From: JBFLXN01 sp040755715 [NCBI: Candidatus Edwardsbacteria bacterium]
GTDB lineage: Bacteria; Edwardsbacteria; AC1; JBFLXN01
Assembly: GCA_040755715.1 (NCBI GenBank)
Contig: JBFLXN010000123.1
Coordinates: 1 to 8,423, forward strand
DNA length: 8,423 bases
Direction of reading: 5' to 3'
Shown here: one piece after another, positions 1-6,065 of the stretch
How positions within the stretch are numbered: position 1 is the first letter of the stretch
Layout: each line of letters begins with the position of its first letter
Translations under genes and position numbers: made by a program
Notes under the pieces: generated by a model
Databases searched by the model: none
What the model was told of the DNA's origin: nothing
The model's input: the letters and a program-made list of their open reading frames with translations, nothing else

Positions 1-118
1 AGGGTAGCTCTCAAACAGTATGAGGTAAAAGAACAAGAAATTATCAATCGCTTGACTTTTTGTCAAGCAAAATCTTCAACAATTTCAATCCCATTTTAGT
101 CCAGTTTTACGGGGGTCA
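1..118. mobile_element. Probable end of an insertion sequence that interrupts the restriction gene
   Basis: On the minus strand the TaqI-like nuclease frame stops exactly where the sequence becomes TGACCCCCGTAAAACTGG, which looks like an IS terminus (TGA followed by a C run, running to the window edge). The TGA stop of the truncated nuclease would thus come from the element itself. A perfect 7-bp inverted repeat (GCTTGAC, 50-56; GTCAAGC, 62-68) lies inside. On the plus strand, frame 1 is open from the window edge to a TAG at 97-99 (32 codons, ending ...SSTISIPF), and this could be the tail of a transposase. On the minus strand a TTGACA (about 62-67) followed 15 nt later by GATAAT could be an element promoter instead. 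No transposase domain is visible and the other end is outside the window, so the call rests on the abrupt loss of homology and the terminus-like sequence. Confidence 0.35.
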
Positions 119-415
119 GAGCGCCTTATTTTCATAAAATTTTCTATGCGCCCGCACCAATTCCTTTAAGTCCTTAAGCTTCTGAGAGTGGTTTTGCCGG
201 AGTTTATTCCAAAATTTATTAAACCAATCTTCAAAGCTCAAAAAATTCTTCCACTCCCAATAAGTCGCGTAAATTGATTTTAAGGGAAACAATTGCGAAA
301 CCAAATCTTGCTCCACCCACTTGATATTCTTCAATTCTTCTCGGTATTTATCTAGTGGAATAGTTTCAAGAAACTCACGATATTTTTCCAAATCTCTAAT
401 TGGATTTTTCCTCAT
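116..415 (-). pseudogene. Truncated TaqI-like type II restriction endonuclease (N-terminal fragment)
   Basis: A 99-residue product from the ATG at 413-415. That ATG overlaps the methylase stop as ATGA and has a GAGGG ribosome site about six bases upstream. A further in-frame ATG at 443-445 would add ten residues inside the methylase gene; the coupled start is preferred. Residues 31-38 (IKWVEQDL), the PL pair near 44-45, the YW at 52-53 and the aromatic FEDWFNKFW stretch at 61-69 match, in the same order and at nearly the same positions, the N-terminus of R.TaqI as I recall it (IKTVEQDL, PL, YW, FEEFFDHWW). R.TaqI is about 263 residues, and its catalytic Asp/Lys residues lie beyond residue 130. 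This fragment therefore lacks the nuclease core and should not cut DNA. The frame ends in TGA where an IS-like end begins; the missing 3' half may lie beyond the window edge. The family call is by remembered similarity, not a search. Confidence 0.7.
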
Positions 416-1824
416 AATATGCCCTCTTCTTTTATTTCTTGCCATTCCTTTTTATTTGGCAAAGGTAAATTTTTTAATTGAGTAATACTCAAATGATAAG
501 TAATTTCTCTGTAGACATCTTTTATATATTTTCTTACATAATCTGAATTGAGATATTCTAATATTTCTGAAGCACTAAGGTCAAACTCCCTACTAAATAA
601 ATCATTTTTTCTCAAGAGATGATAAACATCACCCATCCATGGATAGCATCTTTTATCATAAGCTGCGCCAACTTTCCCATTTTCTCTGAAACCATGCCCA
701 ACAACAATATGTGGTGTGCTAAAATACCCGCGTAGTTTTTTAGCATCTGATTTCTTGATCCAATAATCTGTTAGGTTGTCATAAATAATTCTATGACATT
801 TAAGGTTTCGTCCATTTAGAAGCGGCAAATAATTATTTCCGTTTAACAATGCTTTTCTTGTGATATACGGATTGTGTTTAATCTCAGGCGTTCGGGGAGA
901 AATCCTTATCTCGTAAATATCGCCTAAACGATAAGAACAAATACTTTCTAATGTGTGTGTGTAATCTGTTTCAAACTTGACTACTTCACCTTGCCAGTGA
1001 GAGTTTACTTTTATCGTATTAATCTTATTATCTCGGTATTCCAAAAGTTCCAACCTCGAAGCAAACTTGTCAGATTTAAGGAAATTTAACACCACTGAAG
1101 AAACATCGGCTTCAGGTTTAAACACATCTGGTCCTAAATAAATTATAGCGGTCCCACCATTTTGGGATAAAAAGGTTCTCAGTTTTTTAAATTCATCCAG
1201 AATCATAAATGTAGGAGGAACGATAAAAATCAATTGTCCTTCAGGTTGGAGCAACTTAATAGATTTTTCTATAAAGGCGCCATAAACATTGTATTTCCCA
1301 TACCAAGTCTCATACAGACTTTTATATTTTTCCTTAGTGGCATGGTCTATTTTTATAGTGTAATGTTTGGAAAGACTCGGAATGCCATAAGGCGGATTGC
1401 CAATAACTAAATCAAAATATGACTCAGGCTGCCATAAAAGGTAATCAGCCCTGATTACCTTAATATTACCACCAATATTTACAGTAGTTAAATAATTGAT
1501 AATATCCTGATTAACTTCTACCCCAAAGAGTTTTGCTTGCTTAGAAAGTGTAGGTTGATTCCTTCTTATTCCGACCAAAAACTGTGCCAAACCACAGGCA
1601 GGTTCTAAGATGGAAATATCTTTTTTATCAGTATATTTAGTAATATCAATCAAGTTAACCATAAAATCAACAATACATTCAGGTGTGAAAAACATCCCAT
1701 AGTCTTTTTTAATACCTTTAAGATTGTTATTTACTATGCTTTGATGGACTTTATAGTCCACCAGTGCATCTTCTCTTATCAGTAATGGTTTGCGTCTTTT
1801 TTGTCGATACTTTACCCTCTTCAT
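412..1824 (-). CDS. TaqI-like DNA N6-adenine methyltransferase (type II, gamma class)
   Basis: A 470-residue methylase predicted to transfer a methyl group from S-adenosylmethionine to adenine N6, probably within TCGA as for M.TaqI. Motif X is FFTPECIVDFMV (45-56), motif I is LEPACG (73-78), the acidic GVE is at 101-103, the RADYLLW block is at 125-131, and the catalytic motif IV NPPY is at 143-146. GKYNVYGAF (176-184) and VPPTF (202-206) follow as in M.TaqI. The C-terminal half (about 250-450) matches the TaqI target-recognition domain, with LLNGRNLK (335-342), TPHIVVGH (370-377) and YPWMGDVYHLL (394-404). Length is slightly above the 421 of M.TaqI, with a basic N-terminal extension. The start ATG has AAAAGGTGAT upstream, eight bases from GGTG. 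The gene has its own promoter at 1935-1963 and is followed by the overlapping nuclease fragment. It now appears to be a solitary methylase and may still mark the genome. Confidence 0.92.
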   Translation of the reverse strand: MKRVKYRQKRRKPLLIREDALVDYKVHQSIVNNNLKGIKKDYGMFFTPECIVDFMVNLIDITKYTDKKDISILEPACGLAQFLVGIRRNQPTLSKQAKLFGVEVNQDIINYLTTVNIGGNIKVIRADYLLWQPESYFDLVIGNPPYGIPSLSKHYTIKIDHATKEKYKSLYETWYGKYNVYGAFIEKSIKLLQPEGQLIFIVPPTFMILDEFKKLRTFLSQNGGTAIIYLGPDVFKPEADVSSVVLNFLKSDKFASRLELLEYRDNKINTIKVNSHWQGEVVKFETDYTHTLESICSYRLGDIYEIRISPRTPEIKHNPYITRKALLNGNNYLPLLNGRNLKCHRIIYDNLTDYWIKKSDAKKLRGYFSTPHIVVGHGFRENGKVGAAYDKRCYPWMGDVYHLLRKNDLFSREFDLSASEILEYLNSDYVRKYIKDVYREITYHLSITQLKNLPLPNKKEWQEIKEEGIL

Positions 1825-1869
1825 ATTCTTATCACCTTTTCAAAGCGACCAATTGCGTATAACTCGTTC

Positions 1870-1945
1870 ATAGACGAAATATTTCACTTTTTATCCCATT
1901 TGGGGATTATAAACGAAGTAATTCGTTTATCCTTACTATAGACGA
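1870..1945. promoter_or_regulatory. Iterated ATARACGA boxes, possible operator array
   Basis: The octamer ATARACGA (R is A or G) occurs at 1870-1877, 1909-1916 and 1938-1945 on the plus strand and as its complement at 1923-1930. The middle pair forms a 9-bp perfect inverted repeat (1909-1917 with 1922-1930, four-base centre) right at the predicted transcription start, and the 1938-1945 copy overlaps the -10 box. Four copies in 76 bp around one promoter suggest binding sites for a repressor or controller. The cognate protein is not visible in the window. The inverted pair could also simply be a hairpin in the leader RNA. Confidence 0.45.
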
Positions 1946-1991
1946 TAAAAAGAGTTTTGTCAACATAAATATTCATTCCCATTTGGGGAAT
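1893..1991. repeat. Two short hairpins with the same core CCCATTTGGGG
   Basis: The core CCCATTTGGGGA occurs twice: within ATCCC (1893-1897) and GGGAT (1903-1907), and within ATTCCC (1975-1980) and GGGAAT (1986-1991). Each is a small stem with the same five-base loop ATTTG. One copy lies in the methylase leader and the other upstream of its promoter, so they flank the promoter. Confidence 0.5.
1935..1963 (-). promoter_or_regulatory. Sigma70-type promoter of the methylase/nuclease operon
   Basis: On the minus strand there is a perfect -35 TTGACA (1958-1963), a 17-bp spacer and TATAGT (1935-1940) as the -10, a near-consensus match with ideal spacing. Transcription would start near 1928, giving a leader of about 100 nt before the methylase ATG at 1824. 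Octamers ATARACGA overlap the -10 and flank the start site. Confidence 0.75.
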
Positions 1992-2005
1992 ACAGGTTAA
2001 TATTT

Positions 2006-2035
2006 TCCGTATCCCGATTTTCATCAGGATACGGA
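2006..2035. repeat. Hairpin repeat with ATCCCGAT arms, copy 1
   Basis: Arms TCCGTATCCCGAT (2006-2018) and ATCAGGATACGGA (2023-2035) pair over 13 positions with one mismatch around a TTTC loop. The inner part (ATCCCGAT, short loop, ATCgGGAT) is the same as a hairpin at 8356-8374, so this is a dispersed repeat family. It lacks a T-run on either side, so it is not a typical intrinsic terminator. Confidence 0.6.
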
Positions 2036-2053
2036 TTTCAGCGATATCAGCCA

Positions 2054-2154
2054 GTCGCCAGAGGCGACCTGCCTTAGGCATGGAGGCGGATCCGCCTCCG
2101 ATGGAAAACGGATTAGATGGATTTGAAATCCGTGTTAATCTGTGTAATCTGTGG
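2054..2154. repeat. GC-rich mosaic of palindromes and 9-10 bp tandem units
   Basis: In the gap after the TPR gene, three structures follow one another. GTCGCC (2054-2059) pairs with GGCGAC (2063-2068). A perfect 18-bp palindrome GGAGGCGGATCCGCCTCC spans 2082-2099. Three near-identical units AATCCGTGTT, AATCTGTGT and AATCTGTGG fill 2127-2154, with GGATTT/AAATCC (2119-2131) adjoining. Composition here is far more GC-rich than the flanks. Together with the hairpins at 1893-2035 this accounts for nearly all of the 345-bp gap between the methylase and TPR genes. The short open frame across it (1884-2081) translates hairpins and is not considered a gene. Confidence 0.6.
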
Positions 2155-2169
2155 TTCCATATGTTCTTT

Positions 2170-3771
2170 TTAATGTTTCAGACTGGACAGCCAACTCTGG
2201 AAACTGCTGACAGCTTCTTCAGTTGTCTCTGGCTTTTTTTCTTCCTCAGCTTTTTGGGGAAGTCTTTCTTCTTTCGCCTCTGAGGGAGGCTTCATTCCCA
2301 AAGATTTCTTTTCCTCTTCAGTAAAGAGGTCACCGAAACTTACAGGTTTTTCCAAAGGAGTTTCTTTTATCTCAGAGGGAATTGGACTTGGTTCTTTCTT
2401 TTTCTCAAGCAAAGGTTTGACCTCTACTACAGGGGGAGAAGGAATTTCTACCTGAGGCTTGACCGCCGTACTGATTGATTTTTCCATTTCAGCAAGCATA
2501 CCTTTGAATAGCTCGGGACCTTTTTCTAATTTTTCCGGTCCTACAATAACTGGAGTGACGACTTCTTCTCTTGTCGGTAAGACCGTCTCACCTTTACTTT
2601 CCTCTGCTGGTGCAGTCAGTGGTATTTCTTCTTTGGGAGCTAAAGTTACTGGTGGTAGCGGCAGTTTAGCCGAGAGTTCTTCAACTCGTTTTTTCCATTC
2701 AATATTTTCTGGTTCAGCCTCTAATAGTTGTTTGTAAATCCCTATCGCCTTTTCTACAAATCCTTGTTCAGCATAGATTTCGGCCAAAGTCTTGGAGGCT
2801 ATAGGGGGCTTTGGTTTCGGAATCTCTTTCGGTGGTATCTCTTCAACTATGGCCGGTTTTTGCATTTCTGGTGGTTTCTCCATCTCTAGTGGCTTTTCTA
2901 TTTCTGGTGGTTTTACTATCGTTTCAAGAGTTGGAACAATCAGTGGTGGACGCATCACTTCTAAAGGTGGAAATTGTGGTGGAGTTTCCGTAATTTCTAA
3001 GGTCGGTGGTGGTGCTGGCATTTCAATCACTCTTGCCAGAGGCTGGGTCTCTTCCGCTTTTGTAATTTCCGAAGTCAGTGATTCGCCTCCCTCCACAGGT
3101 TTTTCTTTCGGTAAGACCCCGCTCTCAGAGGTAGGTAGCATTACCTTTGACTCCAGAGTTTCTGGCACTGAAGGCTCAACTGGTGGAAGTGAAGTGGTTT
3201 CAATTCCAGAAGGTGGTGTAAGTTCAATTACAGCGGGTGGGATTTCTGGTGCTTTTTCAATCACTAATTCTACTGGCTTGATTTCCTGAACTCCCATTAG
3301 TGAAAGTTCGGCAGCTGATGGTTTAGAAATTACTGGCTCTTCTCTCTTTTCCTCTTTTGGCAAAAGTGTCTCTAATTTCTCTTTCACCTCAGGTTCTGCT
3401 GGATTAAGGTCTAAAACCATTTGATACCGTTTGACAGCTTCTTCCTTCATCCCTTGAGAAAGATAGACTTCGGCTAAAAGTTTCAAAGCTACCAGATTTT
3501 GTGGGTCAAATTTAAGTGTCTTTTCAAATTCTTCTCGGGCTAAGGAAAGCATTCTCTTTTCGTAGTAACAGCGAGCCAGAACCAAATGGGCAGTAGCATA
3601 GTTAGGATGCGTTTCCAACCCTTTTTTGCAGACCTCAATTGCTTCCTCCAGCATATTACCTTTTCGGTAGGCATCGGCTAGTAGAGCAAAAACCCTTGAC
3701 TTTGGGTTAGCCACATATTCTTCAGTTAGTGCTTCAATTTCGGGTCGCAATTGAAAACTTTCTTGTGTCAT
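2170..3771 (-). CDS. TPR-repeat protein with long proline-rich linker
   Basis: A 533-residue protein of unknown specific function, probably a scaffold or adaptor. Three tetratricopeptide repeats stand at about residues 25-126 (for example ALLADAYRKGNMLEEAIEVCKKG). A long low-complexity linker rich in P, E, K, V and I (about 137-325) follows, then one more TPR at 327-360 (LAEIYAEQGFVEKAIGIYKQL). A second charged, proline-rich stretch ends in FGDLF (479-483) and a terminal helix SFQSWLSSLKH. No signal peptide or membrane segment is seen, so it is probably cytoplasmic. The start at 3769-3771 is chosen because AAGGAGAAA (3776-3784) stands at ideal distance; an ATG ten codons upstream (3801) lacks such a site. 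The gene follows mtnA by 111 bp and may be co-transcribed or use the promoter at 3880-3908. The linker contains three 18-bp tandem repeats. Confidence 0.85.
   Translation of the reverse strand: MTQESFQLRPEIEALTEEYVANPKSRVFALLADAYRKGNMLEEAIEVCKKGLETHPNYATAHLVLARCYYEKRMLSLAREEFEKTLKFDPQNLVALKLLAEVYLSQGMKEEAVKRYQMVLDLNPAEPEVKEKLETLLPKEEKREEPVISKPSAAELSLMGVQEIKPVELVIEKAPEIPPAVIELTPPSGIETTSLPPVEPSVPETLESKVMLPTSESGVLPKEKPVEGGESLTSEITKAEETQPLARVIEMPAPPPTLEITETPPQFPPLEVMRPPLIVPTLETIVKPPEIEKPLEMEKPPEMQKPAIVEEIPPKEIPKPKPPIASKTLAEIYAEQGFVEKAIGIYKQLLEAEPENIEWKKRVEELSAKLPLPPVTLAPKEEIPLTAPAEESKGETVLPTREEVVTPVIVGPEKLEKGPELFKGMLAEMEKSISTAVKPQVEIPSPPVVEVKPLLEKKKEPSPIPSEIKETPLEKPVSFGDLFTEEEKKSLGMKPPSEAKEERLPQKAEEEKKPETTEEAVSSFQSWLSSLKH
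2857..2910 (-). repeat. Three 18-bp tandem repeats in the TPR gene linker
   Basis: Units at 2893-2910, 2875-2892 and 2857-2874 encode PPEIEK, PLEMEK and PPEMQK (residues 288-305). The DNA as well as the protein is repeated, which points to recent duplication in the unstructured linker. Confidence 0.75.
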
Positions 3772-3775
3772 AATA

Positions 3776-3784
3776 TTTCTCCTT
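3776..3784 (-). promoter_or_regulatory. Ribosome binding site that sets the TPR gene start
   Basis: AAGGAGAAA on the minus strand lies just upstream of the ATG at 3769-3771 and is the strongest Shine-Dalgarno sequence in the window. It favours this start over the in-frame ATG at 3801. Confidence 0.8.
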
Positions 3785-3879
3785 GATTTATTAAATTTCA
3801 CAAATTGTGATGATAGACAACATAGCCATCTTAGCCAAATGAAACGAAAAATTTATTGGAGATTGGTAAATTCAATTAT

Positions 3880-3908
3880 AGTTTATACCATTCTAAACAC
3901 TTTGTCAA
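3880..3908 (-). promoter_or_regulatory. Possible promoter for the TPR gene inside the mtnA 3' end
   Basis: TTGACA (3903-3908) in the last codons of mtnA is followed on the minus strand by an AT-rich stretch containing TATAAA (15-bp spacer) and TAAACT (17-bp spacer). The -35 is perfect but neither -10 choice is ideal. It would give the TPR gene its own transcript with a leader of about 100 nt. Confidence 0.4.
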
Positions 3909-4953
3909 GTAAAAAATGACCGCTGGTAGGTCTCAAGATGCCTTCTTCAGTAATAATCGCACTGATGAATTTCGCTGGGGTCACATCAAAGGCAGGGTTA
4001 AAAACATTAATCCCATCTGGAGTAATTTTTTTTCTTTTTACTCCTGCCCCCTTAGAAAATTTTTCTAAGGGGGTGAATGTAATCTCTTCCGCATTTCTTG
4101 TTTCAATTGGTATTTCCTTACCGTTTTTTAAATTCCAGTCAAAAGTAGAAGTCGGAGCGGCTACATAGAAAGGAATTTTGTGTGTTCTGGCTAAAATAGC
4201 TAAATTATAGGTACCGATTTTATTGGCAATATCACCATTACCAGCAATCCGGTCTGCACCAACAATCAGACAATCAATCTTTTTATTTTTCATTGTCCAG
4301 GCAGCCGCACTGTCACAAATCAGAGTTACCTCAATGTCTGTCTGTTTTAATTCCCAAGTAGTCAAGCGTGCTCCCTGTAAGAGTGGACGGGTTTCGGTTA
4401 CAATTACCGAAATTCTTTTTCCTTCTTGTTTGGCTTTGTAGATAATACCTAAAGCAGTCCCTATCCCGCCGGTAGCCAACATTCCAGTATTGCAGTGGGT
4501 AAGAACAGTAAATCCGTCTTTGATTAATTTTGCTCCATATCGGGCAATTTTTTCACATTTTTCTTTTTCTTCATTATGTATTATTAAGGCTTCATCTAAT
4601 AATTCTTTTTTAAGTTCTGCGAGAGATTTTTCCCTTCTTTTAACTATTTTCTCCATTCTTCCCAGTGCCCAAAATAGATTAACTGCTGTAGGACGACTCG
4701 CTTTGAATTTTTCAACTACCAAAGGAAACTCTGTCAAAAATCTTTCTTTGGTTTGCATATTTTTTATTCCTAAATAGACTCCGTAAGCAGCGACTATACC
4801 AATAGCTGGCGCTCCTCTCACCGCTAATTCATCTATTGCCTTTATCACTGATGGATAGGAATGACATCTGAGATATCGTATCCGTTGAGGCAATTGTCTC
4901 TGGTCTAAAATTTCTAAGGCATCGTTTTTCCATTGGAGAGATTGGGCAATCAT
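3883..4953 (-). CDS. mtnA: S-methyl-5-thioribose-1-phosphate isomerase
   Basis: A 356-residue cytoplasmic enzyme that converts methylthioribose-1-phosphate to methylthioribulose-1-phosphate in methionine salvage; relatives also act on deoxyribose-type salvage substrates. Family blocks appear in order: RGAPAIGIVAAYGV (46-59), RPTAVNLFWAL (87-97), THCNTGMLATGGIGTALG (152-169) with catalytic Cys154, TETRPLLQGARLT (186-198), and GADRIAGNGDIANKIGTY (232-249) with catalytic Asp234, then PFYVAAPTSTFD (261-272) and FNPAFDVTP (318-326). Its ATG overlaps the tsaD stop as ATGA, so translation is coupled. No other methionine-salvage gene is in the window. Residues about 294-303 (TPLEKFSKGA) are extra relative to the usual short loop between the EEVT and R-I-x-P-x-G blocks and are encoded by a perfect palindrome, so they look like an inserted repeat. 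The active-site motifs are intact and the enzyme is expected to work. Confidence 0.95.
   Translation of the reverse strand: MIAQSLQWKNDALEILDQRQLPQRIRYLRCHSYPSVIKAIDELAVRGAPAIGIVAAYGVYLGIKNMQTKERFLTEFPLVVEKFKASRPTAVNLFWALGRMEKIVKRREKSLAELKKELLDEALIIHNEEKEKCEKIARYGAKLIKDGFTVLTHCNTGMLATGGIGTALGIIYKAKQEGKRISVIVTETRPLLQGARLTTWELKQTDIEVTLICDSAAAWTMKNKKIDCLIVGADRIAGNGDIANKIGTYNLAILARTHKIPFYVAAPTSTFDWNLKNGKEIPIETRNAEEITFTPLEKFSKGAGVKRKKITPDGINVFNPAFDVTPAKFISAIITEEGILRPTSGHFLLDKVFRMV
4047..4073. repeat. Palindromic element inserted in frame in mtnA
   Basis: Arms CCCCCTTAGAAAA (4047-4059) and TTTTCTAAGGGGG (4061-4073) are perfectly complementary around a single T. The 27 bp encode nine residues (about 295-303) in a loop where MtnA relatives are shorter. 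The sense strand begins TTCACCC then TTAGA, as does the element in mnmA at 7703-7751, which suggests one family. Confidence 0.65.
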
Positions 4954-5957
4954 TTTCGGTTCTTCTCTTTTTCTCTTGTGCTGTCCAATTTTGCCATTGC
5001 TGAAAGAGAAAGATTATCTTTCTCACCTTTGATAAATCGGCGATAGCCGGCGGCAGCAATCATCGCTGCATTATCAGTGCAGAGAGACGGTGAGGGAAAG
5101 TGACTATGTAATTTCTCTGCCTTGGCCGATTCCTCTATTTTCAGTCGCAAGCGACTGTTGCAGGCTACACCTCCCACCAACACAAGGTCTTCCACTTTCT
5201 GTCTCTTTGCCGCTCGGATTGACTTTTCCACTAAGACATCAACTACTGCTTCTTGGAAACTCGCACAGATATCGGGCAAAGATTTCCTTTCTTCTTTCCT
5301 GAGATAGTGAATCACGGCGGTCTTTAATCCGCTGAAAGAAAAATCCAGGCTTTCTTCATTCAGGTAGGCTCTTGGAAATGGGATAGCGTCTGGATTGCCT
5401 GATTTGGCTAATCTTTCAATTTCTGGTCCGCCAGGATAGGCAAGACCCAAGAGTTTTGCTACTTTATCAAAAGCTTCACCGGCCGCATCATCTAAGGTAG
5501 CCCCCAAAAGTTTAAATTCGTTTTCACTCACTTGGTAAAGTGAAGTATGACCTCCTGAAGCTACTAAAGCAACAAATGGATTTTCTATTTGTTCTTCCAA
5601 AAAGATTGCCGAGATATGTCCTTCAAGATGATTCAGTCCCATCAGTGGAATTCTCAAAGAATAGGCTAATCCCTTAGCGCAGGAGAGACCAATTAGAAGT
5701 GAGCCTACCAGACCTGGACAATTCGTTACCGCAATTAGTTCAATTTCAGACAGGGAGACTTTTGCCTCCTTCAGAGCGATTTTGATTACTGGAATCAAAG
5801 TCTTAATATGTGCCCTGGAGGCTAACTCTGGAACTACCCCTCCATATGGGATATGAATTAACTGGGAAAGAATAATATTGGAAAGAATTTCATTTCCGTC
5901 TCTAACTACGCTGGCAGAGGTTTCATCACAAGAAGTTTCAATACCTAAGATAAACAT
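4950..5957 (-). CDS. tsaD: tRNA N6-threonylcarbamoyladenosine transferase TsaD
   Basis: A 335-residue protein of the Kae1/Gcp (ASKHA) family. It transfers the threonylcarbamoyl group from TC-AMP to A37 of ANN-decoding tRNAs, acting with TsaB and TsaE, which are not in the window. From the chosen start, the sequence opens FILGIETSCDET. It then shows the metal-binding HLEGH (His110 and His114), SGGHTSL, GATLDDAAGEAFDKVAKLLGL, YPGGPEIE, FSFSGLKT, VGGVACNSRLR and CTDNAAMIAAAG with metal-ligand Asp295. Length is typical. The ATG at 5955-5957 is preferred over the one at 5964-5966, because AAGGTGGG (5967-5974) directly abuts the latter but is well spaced from the former. One oddity is NCPGLVGS where most members have a glycine before the PG. 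The stop overlaps the mtnA ATG. The gap to the upstream YbbR gene holds an inverted repeat. Confidence 0.96.
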   Translation of the reverse strand: MFILGIETSCDETSASVVRDGNEILSNIILSQLIHIPYGGVVPELASRAHIKTLIPVIKIALKEAKVSLSEIELIAVTNCPGLVGSLLIGLSCAKGLAYSLRIPLMGLNHLEGHISAIFLEEQIENPFVALVASGGHTSLYQVSENEFKLLGATLDDAAGEAFDKVAKLLGLAYPGGPEIERLAKSGNPDAIPFPRAYLNEESLDFSFSGLKTAVIHYLRKEERKSLPDICASFQEAVVDVLVEKSIRAAKRQKVEDLVLVGGVACNSRLRLKIEESAKAEKLHSHFPSPSLCTDNAAMIAAAGYRRFIKGEKDNLSLSAMAKLDSTREKEKNRK

Positions 5958-5978
5958 TTGGTTCATCCCACCTTGCCG

Positions 5979-6049
5979 TTAGAACTGAAACTCTGAAGAG
6001 CTAAAGTTAAAAATCTTTTATGCTTCAGTTCTTCAGCCTTCAGCTCTAA
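5979..6049. repeat. Imperfect inverted repeat between the YbbR gene and tsaD
   Basis: The left arm (5979-6006, TTAGAACTGAAACTCTGAAG...) and right arm (6023-6049) are complementary at about 22 of 27 positions around a 16-nt AT-rich loop. Each arm is itself built from short CTGAAG-type units. It fills most of the 108-bp gap. It may be a mobile palindromic repeat or an RNA structure tuning expression of tsaD. There is no T-run, so it is not a classical terminator. Confidence 0.6.
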
Positions 6050-6065
6050 TTTCTTTTTGCCTCTA

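Noticed and set aside
50-68. GCTTGAC/GTCAAGC stem as an intrinsic terminator
   Set aside because: No T-run follows on either strand; more likely internal structure of the suspected IS end.
2006-2035. Rho-independent terminator of the TPR gene
   Set aside because: The stem is good but lies over 130 bp past the stop and lacks a T-run on the transcript side.
1884-2081. 65-residue minus-strand open frame between the methylase and TPR genes
   Set aside because: It runs through the hairpin repeats and the methylase promoter, has no ribosome site and no recognisable protein pattern.
2857-2910. CRISPR-like array
   Set aside because: The 18-bp units are contiguous with no spacers and encode a protein linker; no cas genes are present.
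2792-3289. 165-residue plus-strand open frame rich in Gly and Ser
   Set aside because: It is the antisense shadow of the Pro/Glu-rich linker of the TPR gene; the composition follows from that codon use.
3772-3801. Ten-residue N-terminal extension of the TPR protein
   Set aside because: The strong AAGGAGAAA site points to the ATG at 3769-3771, and the extension is basic and unlike a TPR start.
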